From G963422705 sp963422705 (GTDB lineage: Bacteria > Poribacteria > WGA-4E > WGA-3G): a stretch of 64,000 nt of DNA. Below, one piece after another: positions 9,454 through 17,074 of this stretch. The notes beneath the pieces were generated by a model that saw only the letters and a program-made list of their open reading frames with translations, made no database searches and was not told the origin of the DNA. The DNA lies in NCBI GenBank assembly GCA_963422705.1, contig OY730443.1, forward strand, positions 1,488,001 through 1,552,000, given 5' to 3'. The stretch's first letter is position 1. Each line of letters begins with the position of its first letter. A program made the translations under genes and the position numbers.

Positions 9454-10998
9454 TTAATCTAATTTTCCCGTTTTCTCAAGGATTCGGTAGTATCGCGATG
9501 CATGTTCCTTTAGCAGCTCCCATTGGGGGGTGCGGTGATATGTCTCTAGTTCTGCCATCACGGTAAAATTGTGCAGAATTCGAAGCCACCTGCCCCTTCT
9601 GTCAGAAAGTTCGTCAAACGACGCGCAAAACGGACAACTGTGCCCAGTATTAAATTTAAGGGGTTCCAGTGTATCCTTATAGATACGTGTGTACACTCGC
9701 GTTCTGCAATCGACAGTTTTTCGAGACATGAAAGGCAAAAATATCTCCCCATACCCGCCTGAGCGCATCCACCCACTAGAGTCAAAAGTGCTGACACCCA
9801 CCATGGCAAAACAGAATATCGCAGGCGGTGTCGCAATACCGAAGGCGTGAACCTGACACCCGGGGCGTTGCGATATTAGGTTCCCTAACATCTCAAGCGC
9901 ATCGGCGTTGATTCGATTGATAGAATTTGTCGCCCCGCTCGTCGCGAAAGAACCGAAACCGATTCGCTGGGATTCGGCGATGAGCGGTTCATAGCTTTGT
10001 AGACAGGCGCTCAGGTGGGACAAATTTATGGCATGCACCACCGGCATCACTTTGGAACGCAGCAACAGCGGAAGTTGATAAGCAAACCTCATGCTCCCTT
10101 CAATCGTCTCCCTGATTTTGTCTTCAGCCGTGGATATCGCATCCCCGGAAAGCGGGGGATTGTCTGGGAGAACGTAGATATCCGCCCAGTCTTCCGCCCG
10201 GTAGATATCAAGTAGTTTTGAAGTGAGTTCGCTGTAGGTGATGTCACCTTTTTGCACAAAAAAGCCACCAGAGTCGAACATGACAAGCTCCGTTTCACCG
10301 GTGCGTTTGAGTTCCCGGATGAAGGCAAGCGTCTTCGGACTGGCAAGAACAGGGGAGATGAGCAACCGTTGAAACGGATTCGGTTTGCCACGCGGCCAAA
10401 AAAAATCATGGGCATGGGTATGCCAGAGTTCGTAAACTTTGCGGATTTCCCCGGGCCCCATTGTAACAGCAGCAAAGAAATGCGGGGAACTATCGGGTAT
10501 CGGGTTTCCAGATAACCCGTTGAGGTTCATATGGAATTCCCGGCGAAGGGGCGGAAGGTTATAGTGCCATACGTTTAGCGGCTGTTTCCTCCCTGTTTCG
10601 GTGCCGATTTTCTCAAATCGGAGGCGTTTGTAAAATTGATTTGCATCGGTGCTTTGTAGACATTTCAGCCGAATCATATCACCACCAGCCACATTCACCA
10701 TCCACGTGAAGCGCTGGATGAGCCGTTTTCCGATTTTCTGGTTTCGGTAGGCTGCATCCACGGCAATTTCGTAAAGGGTGCCGTTATTATCCCGCCGGAT
10801 GCGGAAATTCGCAAAGCCGACGATAAGTTCTTCTCTTGCAGCAACAAGAAGCCACCCTTTTTGCTGTGCTTCGCGAAGGATAGAAACCCGGACGAACCCT
10901 AATTCTTTCCTGTGCCTGTCTGCCACCGCTTTGGCCCCTTCAACGTCTTCAGGATGTGCCAGGCGAATGGTAATGGGGTGGAATGTGTTGGGTTGCAT
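9454..10998 (-). CDS. GNAT acetyltransferase fused to archaeosine-TGT/DpdA-like transglycosylase
   Basis: 514 residues in two parts. Residues about 8-148 form a GNAT domain (YEIAVDAAYRNQKIGKRLI, motif A). Residues about 165-514 carry the landmarks of tRNA-guanine transglycosylases: MFDSGGFF (D242, the general-acid position), VLPDNPP (D279), GFGSFATSGA, FGIATPP, and STFDSSGW (D406, the nucleophile position). CPFC at 455-458 and ILHNF at 474-478 match the zinc-site arrangement of archaeosine-TGT and of DpdA, which inserts 7-deazaguanines into DNA. Both catalytic Asp residues are kept, so the enzyme is probably active. Substrate (DNA or tRNA) cannot be settled from sequence. Its place inside a PglZ/HerA island favours DNA, but no preQ0 synthesis genes lie in the window. 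Confidence 0.75.
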   Translation of the reverse strand: MQPNTFHPITIRLAHPEDVEGAKAVADRHRKELGFVRVSILREAQQKGWLLVAAREELIVGFANFRIRRDNNGTLYEIAVDAAYRNQKIGKRLIQRFTWMVNVAGGDMIRLKCLQSTDANQFYKRLRFEKIGTETGRKQPLNVWHYNLPPLRREFHMNLNGLSGNPIPDSSPHFFAAVTMGPGEIRKVYELWHTHAHDFFWPRGKPNPFQRLLISPVLASPKTLAFIRELKRTGETELVMFDSGGFFVQKGDITYSELTSKLLDIYRAEDWADIYVLPDNPPLSGDAISTAEDKIRETIEGSMRFAYQLPLLLRSKVMPVVHAINLSHLSACLQSYEPLIAESQRIGFGSFATSGATNSINRINADALEMLGNLISQRPGCQVHAFGIATPPAIFCFAMVGVSTFDSSGWMRSGGYGEIFLPFMSRKTVDCRTRVYTRIYKDTLEPLKFNTGHSCPFCASFDELSDRRGRWLRILHNFTVMAELETYHRTPQWELLKEHASRYYRILEKTGKLD

Positions 10999-11051
10999 AA
11001 AGGTTCAAAAAAATCGCACAGGAAGCACTGTTTTTGCTTTCTAGCCTATTT

Positions 11052-11435
11052 CTAGTCCGAGTTCGGAATGAGCGTTTCAAAACTCACCTCGCGTATACCC
11101 GTGCTTGGTGCAGACGTTCTGCCTTCTCGTTTACAAACAATAATTGCGCCAGGTTCGCCACCAGTGAGATTTTTCATAAAATCCCAAATCTCTCTTCCGG
11201 TTTCAGCGCCGCAGTTTTTGATGTCGAGCAGCGCATCAACATTTTTATAGTTCGCTAATTGCGCAATTCCTATTTCTGATTTGGCCAGCACGTAACTTGC
11301 ACGGGTGCCGAGGCCTTTTTGTTTCCAATCATCTACGCTCTGGTCAAGGGACATTGATTTATCTACTCCGAAAGCATAATCACAGCCATGGATTAAAAGA
11401 CGTTTTATTATCCGCAATGTAACATTATTATCCAT
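11052..11435 (-). CDS. Small protein with RNA polymerase alpha-CTD-like helix-hairpin-helix domain
   Basis: Up to 127 residues. Residues about 40-92 (GLGTRASYVLAKSEIGIAQL ... LLDIKNCGAETGREI) match the alpha-CTD fold, two helix-hairpin-helix turns that bind DNA. The rest is unassigned. The annotated ATG at 11435 overlaps a strong promoter-like sequence, so the true start may be ATG 11354 (residue 28), which has GGAG upstream and keeps the whole domain. It lies 57 bp after the AAA+ gene and 53 bp before the transglycosylase gene. A DNA-binding or regulatory subunit of the island is a reasonable inference. Confidence 0.6.
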   Translation of the reverse strand: MDNNVTLRIIKRLLIHGCDYAFGVDKSMSLDQSVDDWKQKGLGTRASYVLAKSEIGIAQLANYKNVDALLDIKNCGAETGREIWDFMKNLTGGEPGAIIVCKREGRTSAPSTGIREVSFETLIPNSD

Positions 11436-11455
11436 AATGTTCGAAAAATTGTCAA
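11427..11455 (-). promoter_or_regulatory. Sigma-70-like promoter inside the 5' end of the alpha-CTD-like gene
   Basis: On the minus strand TTGACA (11455-11450) is followed after exactly 17 bases by GATAAT (11432-11427). Transcription would start near 11420, just inside the annotated reading frame. This would give the downstream seven genes their own transcript. Direct repeats of GGATAATAA overlap the -10 and could be an operator. Confidence 0.45.
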
Positions 11456-11492
11456 CAAAAAAGTATTTTTTTCTACGGTTAATTGGAGCGGT

Positions 11493-13394
11493 TTACGCAC
11501 CATTCACCCGAAGGAGGCTGCTCAATTCCAAGAGCCGTTGGTTAATCTTAGTTTTGTCGATGCGGTTGCCTTGTACAAATTCTTGGTACTGCGGGAGGAG
11601 TTTATCGGGTAGCATGGCGCGGGAGTTTGCCTCTCGAAGTGCCAGTAACGCCATGAAGAGCTGCATCTCAGGAGAGTGGTTTGGGACAAAGTCCTCGATT
11701 GCTTCCCGGATGTCATCCTCGGTGACGGTATCTCGGCGATTGCGTTTTGAGATGTTATGTGCGCGCTGATGAATGAGAAAGATGTCTCGCCCGCTCAATC
11801 CATCTGTACTTGCTGTCCCGAGGAGTGAACGAAAATCAATACTATCGCGTACTTCCTCGCCGGCATAGTGCTTCATCATTGCGATTCTTTCTTCGGCGGG
11901 TGGTGGGAGTAAGACTAGCTTATCGTCGAAGAGCCCGGTTCTACGGAAAATCGGTGGCATGATATCTGGCCTGCTGGTTGCGCCTACCCAGATGATTCGT
12001 CCATGCAGCGATGTGTCGCTGATGGCATTGACTAAGTTCATCGGGAGAACGCGTTGAGTATCTTCGGCCGGCATGCTGGTGTGTGGTGATGCTTGCTCGA
12101 TTTGTTCCATAAAAACGACGACGGGTGCGATGCCCCGGATAAAGTTGAGGGCGGCGCTCAGGTTCCGTTCATAACTATTTTCATTTTCACTGATATTTAC
12201 TGTGACTTTCCCAACTTGGTTGGCATAGCGGAGTTGTGCAAACGTCATGCCGGTTTTCGCAGCGAGCAGCCTCGTCATGTACATTTTACCTGTACCGGCA
12301 GGTCCAAGTAGCAATATCCCTCTAGGAGTGCGTCGCCAGTCACCTTGTTTGATTCCATCTGCAATATCTTGGATAGCGCGGTTGACGTGCCCGGGGCCTT
12401 GCTGGTGCGCGAGTTCTCTGACTGGACTCACTTCAAGCACACCGTGGCTGAAAACTTTGATATGCTCTGTCCTATACCGTTGTAGGTGTTCATCGCTAAT
12501 TTTTTGTTGCTCCGCGGCGGCTTGGCGGACGATATCGTGGATACCGCTGAGATTCACACCAACGGTTTCACGGGCGATGCGCTCTTTTTCTTCTGCAGTG
12601 CCGAGACTGTTGCGTGTGGGTGAATTCTCTGCAGCAATCGCGTATAGATGTTGGATAAAGTGCAAACGTCGTTCATAATTCGGAAACGGAATTTCGATTA
12701 AGGGGATTTCCGGGTTCAATGTGAGTTTTGGGTGTATATCAAAAGTATTTTGGGTAACGAGCAAAATAATATGTTTCCGTTTCCGTATAGACAAGTCTGA
12801 TGCCCAATGTTGGATTTGATTGAAAAACCGTTGTAGCTCATCATTTGCCCCGCCGGTGAGTGATGGATGATTTGGAGCGATTTGCTCAAGAAAATCGATA
12901 ATTAACCCGACTTTGACGTCGTCTTGGGATAGCAGCTGCCTAAATTTATCCTGCAATTCCTCTGTGGGGGCGGGTTCTATAGTCGCAAATGGGTCTTCGT
13001 GCAGCTTCCCGATGGCGAGGCTGGCATTAACCGGTTCTCGTTCAATCTGGTGACTCCCCTCACCTTTGGGGGCACCCTGAAGCTGACGAAGTGTTTGGCG
13101 CCACGTCTCTAAACTTTGAAAATGGGAAACACCGGCTTCCTCATAGCGCGGGACGATGTCAAGCATTGTCTGGTTTGCGTACCAGTGATTGGCGCGCGGG
13201 ACGATAATTCCTTCTATCGCGTTGTAACCCATAACCAGCTCACAGCCGAGGGCGTTGAGTTGCTCCATGAGATAAGGGCGTGTTGACAAGTAGCCGTAAA
13301 CCTCATCATACTGGAGTTCTTGCACATTAAAATGGAGTAAAAACTGGTGTGCGGAGCTAGCGCGGTAATGTGTGGCAATCTGTTCCAAGAACAT
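11493..13394 (-). CDS. Two-domain AAA+ protein (FtsH/Cdc48-like), motifs degenerate
   Basis: 633 residues. The N-terminal half (about 145-310) resembles a degenerate AAA+ domain without a P-loop. The second domain has GILLLGPAGTGKM (359-371), VVVFMEQ (Walker B position, 425-431), WVGATSRPDIMPPIFRRTG (sensor 1 and arginine-finger region) and a typical helical lid. Two key residues are altered: the Thr/Ser after the P-loop Lys is Met, and the Walker B Asp is Met, so ATP hydrolysis may be weak or absent. It is the first gene of the minus-strand island. It may act as a chaperone-like scaffold; this is inference. Confidence 0.72.
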   Translation of the reverse strand: MFLEQIATHYRASSAHQFLLHFNVQELQYDEVYGYLSTRPYLMEQLNALGCELVMGYNAIEGIIVPRANHWYANQTMLDIVPRYEEAGVSHFQSLETWRQTLRQLQGAPKGEGSHQIEREPVNASLAIGKLHEDPFATIEPAPTEELQDKFRQLLSQDDVKVGLIIDFLEQIAPNHPSLTGGANDELQRFFNQIQHWASDLSIRKRKHIILLVTQNTFDIHPKLTLNPEIPLIEIPFPNYERRLHFIQHLYAIAAENSPTRNSLGTAEEKERIARETVGVNLSGIHDIVRQAAAEQQKISDEHLQRYRTEHIKVFSHGVLEVSPVRELAHQQGPGHVNRAIQDIADGIKQGDWRRTPRGILLLGPAGTGKMYMTRLLAAKTGMTFAQLRYANQVGKVTVNISENENSYERNLSAALNFIRGIAPVVVFMEQIEQASPHTSMPAEDTQRVLPMNLVNAISDTSLHGRIIWVGATSRPDIMPPIFRRTGLFDDKLVLLPPPAEERIAMMKHYAGEEVRDSIDFRSLLGTASTDGLSGRDIFLIHQRAHNISKRNRRDTVTEDDIREAIEDFVPNHSPEMQLFMALLALREANSRAMLPDKLLPQYQEFVQGNRIDKTKINQRLLELSSLLRVNGA

Positions 13395-13436
13395 GTTTTT
13401 TCGATTCTGCGGTTTTGATGAATTCTAAGAGCGGGG

Positions 13437-13473
13437 GATGCGCACGGGACAAAGCGCCTTGCCCCGCGCGCAT
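13437..13473. repeat. Inverted repeat between LamG gene and AAA+ gene
   Basis: GATGCGCACGGG pairs with CCCGCGCGCATC (11 of 12) around a loop of about 13 bases. There is no T-run on either side, so it is not a canonical terminator, but it sits in the 110-bp gap separating the LamG gene from the island and could end or attenuate transcription from the LamG side. Confidence 0.4.
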
Positions 13474-13504
13474 CGTCTTCCATTCTGCCTGGGTTCAAGT
13501 CGTA

Positions 13505-14266
13505 TTAGGGGTTCGCTTTGAGGGTACCCCAAGTAGCCGCTAATTTCGCGTGTGGTGCCACGGGAGTTAGCAGTGCTTGCGAGTCGGCGATATCCGATGC
13601 GGACAGCGCCCGGTTCCAGAGACGGACTTCGTCAATCATTCCTGCAAAAACATAGTTGGGCCGCTCACAATCTTGCCCTATTCGCCACACGTCATCGTTA
13701 GCACTTAGTGTTCCGGGTACCTCTCCTTCGCCGACGGCTTCACCGTTGATGTAAATTGTAGCAGTTTCCCCATCGTTGGTAAAAGCGATATGAACCCATT
13801 CCCCTGTCGGTGGAAGCTCCGTTGAGATATCGGCCCTCCCGTCTTCGGTTTCAAAACGGAGTTTGAAGATACCCCCTTCGCTAAATAGCCCGTATTGCGT
13901 TCTGCCTTCGCATCCGCCGTGAACAGATTTTCCGACAATTTGGCGTGTGCCTTCCCAGTGTTCGGCATTAATCCACGCCATGAAGGTGCATTCGTTAACG
14001 TTGAGTTGTGGGGTGCTTTCCACAGTGACGTAAGCGTCGCTACCTTCTCCGCCGAATTGGAGTGCCTTTCCGAATTTTCCATCCACCCAGTCTGGGTTGG
14101 AAATTACCCCGTCGTGTCCATTTCCACTTGCGTCTGCGGCGAGGGTGCCTTCTCCTTCGTCGTACGGATGGTGTAGAACGAGTCCATCCGAAAGCTCCGC
14201 CATAGCGTATGGTGTTAGCACGATTAGCTGTGCAATGAAAATAGCAATAATCGATTTTATCCTCAT
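13505..14266 (-). CDS. Exported LamG/concanavalin-like domain protein
   Basis: 253 residues from ATG 14266, chosen because AGGTGGAG lies upstream and it starts the signal peptide (MRIKSIIAIFIAQLIVL...AMA). The longer frame (14356) would hide the signal. LamG_3-type jellyroll features follow: LSDGLVLHHPYDEGEGTLA, SGNGHDG, GKFGKALQF, FMAWIN, GEWVHIAFTNDG, YINGEAVG, GMIDEVRLWNRALSASDI. The C-terminus ends in KLAATWGTLKANP, close to the tail of the LamG protein at 38676 (KLATTWGELKASF). Such proteins are secreted and probably bind carbohydrates. The first 11 codons and upstream region recur twice upstream in the 2.6-kb duplication. Confidence 0.85.
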   Translation of the reverse strand: MRIKSIIAIFIAQLIVLTPYAMAELSDGLVLHHPYDEGEGTLAADASGNGHDGVISNPDWVDGKFGKALQFGGEGSDAYVTVESTPQLNVNECTFMAWINAEHWEGTRQIVGKSVHGGCEGRTQYGLFSEGGIFKLRFETEDGRADISTELPPTGEWVHIAFTNDGETATIYINGEAVGEGEVPGTLSANDDVWRIGQDCERPNYVFAGMIDEVRLWNRALSASDIADSQALLTPVAPHAKLAATWGTLKANP

Positions 14267-14396
14267 GTTTTTCTCCACCTTTCGGGACTGGATGCCCCGC
14301 TGATAATTTCCGGTAGGCGCGATTTCCCGGTTACGCGGTAAGCGTGATTTCCTCATCGCGTCTCCGGCGTGGCAGTCTTTTTTTCTCGCGTACCCA

Positions 14397-14425
14397 TTTT
14401 AACAGACTTTTAGTGATTTTATCAA
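14397..14425 (-). promoter_or_regulatory. Sigma-70-like promoter for the LamG gene (repeated upstream)
   Basis: TTGATA (14425-14420), 17 bases, TTAAAA (14402-14397) on the minus strand. The same sequence is present at 16998-17026 in the second copy. In the third partial copy near 19600 the -35 is changed. Confidence 0.4.
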
Positions 14426-14473
14426 CAAAAAGATTTTTATACACCGGTTGAGAAAATGAAAAAACATTAAAAA

Positions 14474-15877
14474 TTACTCCGCCCAACACCTATTCCCCTG
14501 CCAAGCATCACACCACGGGGCACTCTGGCATTTCGACCAGGTGTTCGAGCAACCTGCCCGACGACATGACTTAGAATCCCCATGATATGCAACAGCATCC
14601 GGATTACACGTGTAATATATATGACGCCCACCACACGTCGTCGCATCAGACTCGGTATTCCCACAATTCGTCCACCCATTGGCTGGACATAACGTCGGCG
14701 TCGGCGGCGGACTCGGATACACGTGAGTATGGTTATCACAGGCATAAAAACTCGTCACGGTGCACGAATTACCGTTACCATCCGTCGATGAACAACTCGC
14801 CTGTAAAGAGTGATTACCACTCTCGGTACTCAAATGAACACCACACGCATGATAAGACGGCGTCGGCAGGGTGGAGCTCGGCGGCGGCGAGACAACAGGA
14901 TTGTTACTGCTACTGGTGTCATCCGTTTCACTATGTGCATCTTTAAAGATCGACGACTTGTGATAGTCCGTATGCGGCATACAATTGCGGAAGGAATCGC
15001 CACAAGTATACGCACGATAACGTTCCTTGCCGTTGGTATAGTCGGTGTATCGCGTCCGCCAGACACCTTTTTTACACGTCCGAACACGATGATACGATTC
15101 CTGTGATGAATGGTTAGAATCACAACGATACCACTCGACACCACAGCCATCCGATACACTACGCGCAGCAAGGAGCGCCTGTTGTAACGTGAAATCAAGA
15201 ATCCGCGAGATAGGCTCAGCAGTCCCGCACTTTTGATGATGGGCGCTCAACGCATCCCAAACCGTGTCATATTTGTTCGTACACGCACCAGGACACTCAA
15301 ACGTCGGCAAACTCCCTAACGCAGGCTTATTGAATGGTGCATTCGGCGGATTCTCCCGTTGCGATGAATGATAAGCATTATAGTGGTCGGTTGCCGTGCA
15401 ACCATCCATATACGCTTCCATCGCGGAATTCGCGGAAGCATAACCGTAAAGCTTCGTGGGGTTATCATACAGATAGTCAATCATACCCTGATACGTATTC
15501 GCAGAGCTGATCGCAGAATCTATCATGCTTTGCAAACTCGAACTCCCGTGAAGATTCAACATCTGCCGAACCGCGAGACCTAAGGCATTGGCAATCGAAC
15601 CCTTATATGCAGAACTCAACGAAGATATTAAGATTGTTCGCGTCGTCCCCAAAGAACCACTATACATACCGTTCAAGTCATTCGCCAGAACGATATACAA
15701 GTCACGAAGACGCGCATATTCATTGATCGAATCTTGATGCCGTTTTTGTTCTTTTGCCGCATTCCTTATATCTTGCAGGGCATCATGTCCGTCATTCGGA
15801 ATCACATCGCCTTGAAATAGCAGTAGGAAAGTGGCAGAAACTACCAAAAGCAGTGTTAAAAAGATACGATAGCTCAT
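14474..15877 (-). CDS. Exported Cys-rich protein, duplicated cassette copy A
   Basis: 467 residues, family not recognised. N-terminal hydrophobic segment (residues 1-22, signal or anchor), a helical region of about 30-240, then a Cys/His-rich half with spaced modules: HACGVH...C...C...FYACDNHTHVYP and CPANGWTNC...C...YYTCNPDAVAYH, ending in CRRAGC...C...CDAWQGNRCW. Paired cysteines suggest disulfide or metal-bound knots in an exported protein. Related modules occur in the partial gene at 63086. It overlaps the upstream 250-residue gene by 4 bp (ATGA), so the two are coupled. It differs from copy B mainly near residues 33-48 and 173-188. Confidence 0.75.
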   Translation of the reverse strand: MSYRIFLTLLLVVSATFLLLFQGDVIPNDGHDALQDIRNAAKEQKRHQDSINEYARLRDLYIVLANDLNGMYSGSLGTTRTILISSLSSAYKGSIANALGLAVRQMLNLHGSSSLQSMIDSAISSANTYQGMIDYLYDNPTKLYGYASANSAMEAYMDGCTATDHYNAYHSSQRENPPNAPFNKPALGSLPTFECPGACTNKYDTVWDALSAHHQKCGTAEPISRILDFTLQQALLAARSVSDGCGVEWYRCDSNHSSQESYHRVRTCKKGVWRTRYTDYTNGKERYRAYTCGDSFRNCMPHTDYHKSSIFKDAHSETDDTSSSNNPVVSPPPSSTLPTPSYHACGVHLSTESGNHSLQASCSSTDGNGNSCTVTSFYACDNHTHVYPSPPPTPTLCPANGWTNCGNTESDATTCGGRHIYYTCNPDAVAYHGDSKSCRRAGCSNTWSKCQSAPWCDAWQGNRCWAE

Positions 15878-16626
15878 CGGTTTTGCTCCTCCTCAAGTCG
15901 CGTTCTGTAGGGATTATCTATTCCCAGAGCGCGGAGCCGTTGCTGCTCAGCAGGACCGAGTTGTTGCCTAATCGTTTCAAACTCCTGCGCCGCTTTATCC
16001 ACCTGTGTCAACTGATCCGTATTCAACTTCGGCTTCGGAGTGAGGGCATCAAAGGGTTCCTGTAACGCATAGATATCGTCAGCTCTCGCCTGATAGGACG
16101 GATTCTTCGTTGTGTAAGCAAGGTCCGAAAGTTTGGTAGCATCGTTCCACGCCTCCATTAGCATCCAAAAAGACTCAGTATACCCGCCTGCTTCTCGTTC
16201 CTCATCAGACGCATGAAAAAGAGACACACACGTCTGTGCGGCTGCCTTAACCTGTGCGGTGTATTCCGCACTAAACACATCTTCAGGAAGCCGACGCGGC
16301 GCAACATCGCCCCCCCCCGCGCGCCTCCGGCTGCTCACCTGTGGGGTGTTTATCTCGGGAGACGGTTGCGGTGTCTCATGCGGTTCGGCATGAAATGTGC
16401 CATCATCGTCGAAGTGTCCCTGTGGCGTTTGCTCAACAACAGGTGCTTCCGCAGGTATCGGTTTCTGTTTCTCGTTCCATTGACGGACGCGTGCCTCCGT
16501 CTCGGCAAGTTTTTCGGCTTCGACACGTTGGACATGCCGCATGTAAAGCAGGCTACCGCCAACGCTGAAGATAAAAATGGCTAACACTCCTATAAATAGG
16601 CTGTTCTTCAAAATGTTAGCTAACAT
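15874..16626 (-). CDS. Membrane-anchored protein of the duplicated cassette, copy A
   Basis: 250 residues, unknown family. One N-terminal membrane segment (about 9-29), then a charged and Pro-rich linker (EAPVVEQTPQ...PHETPQPSPE), an RRRAGGGD stretch and a helical C-terminus. AAGGAGCAATTCTT precedes ATG 16626. Translation is coupled to the Cys-rich gene by a 4-bp overlap, so the two products probably work together at the envelope. Residues about 157-205 differ strongly from copy B while the flanks are almost identical. Confidence 0.7.
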   Translation of the reverse strand: MLANILKNSLFIGVLAIFIFSVGGSLLYMRHVQRVEAEKLAETEARVRQWNEKQKPIPAEAPVVEQTPQGHFDDDGTFHAEPHETPQPSPEINTPQVSSRRRAGGGDVAPRRLPEDVFSAEYTAQVKAAAQTCVSLFHASDEEREAGGYTESFWMLMEAWNDATKLSDLAYTTKNPSYQARADDIYALQEPFDALTPKPKLNTDQLTQVDKAAQEFETIRQQLGPAEQQRLRALGIDNPYRTRLEEEQNR

Positions 16627-17074
16627 AAGAATTGCTCCTTTTTTTATTCCGATACACGTCTGTATCAGGTTATCGTTTTATCGTTCTACGGCGCGCATGA
16701 TGTCCAAAGTTGACACCATCACCAACGTCTCAAGTTTATCATCTTCAAACACAAAACATAAGCTTTGCGGACTTCTGAAAGGTGTCTCTATGAGTTCCGC
16801 CTGCCACGAATGTTCACACCGAACTTGCACGGCTAATGAAAATAGCAATAATCGATTTTATCCTCATGTTTTTCTCCACCTTTCGGGACTGGATGCCCCG
16901 CTGATAATTTCTGGTAGGCGCGATTTCCCGGTTACGCGGTAAGTGTGATTTCCTCATCGCGTCTCCGGCGTGGCAGTCTTTTTTTCTCGCGTACCCATTT
17001 TAACAGACTTTTAGTGATTTTATCAACAAAAAGATTTTTATACACCGGTTGAGAAAATGAAAAAACATTAAAAA

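Larger units (their letters stand above)
14234..16834. repeat. 2.6-kb tandem duplication, copy A
   Basis: 2601-bp unit running from inside codon 11 of the LamG gene through its promoter region and a two-gene cassette. The next copy (16835-19432) is nearly identical over most of its length. The shared junction begins AATGAAAATAGCAATAATCG. Divergence is concentrated in a few short windows rather than spread evenly. Confidence 0.92.
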
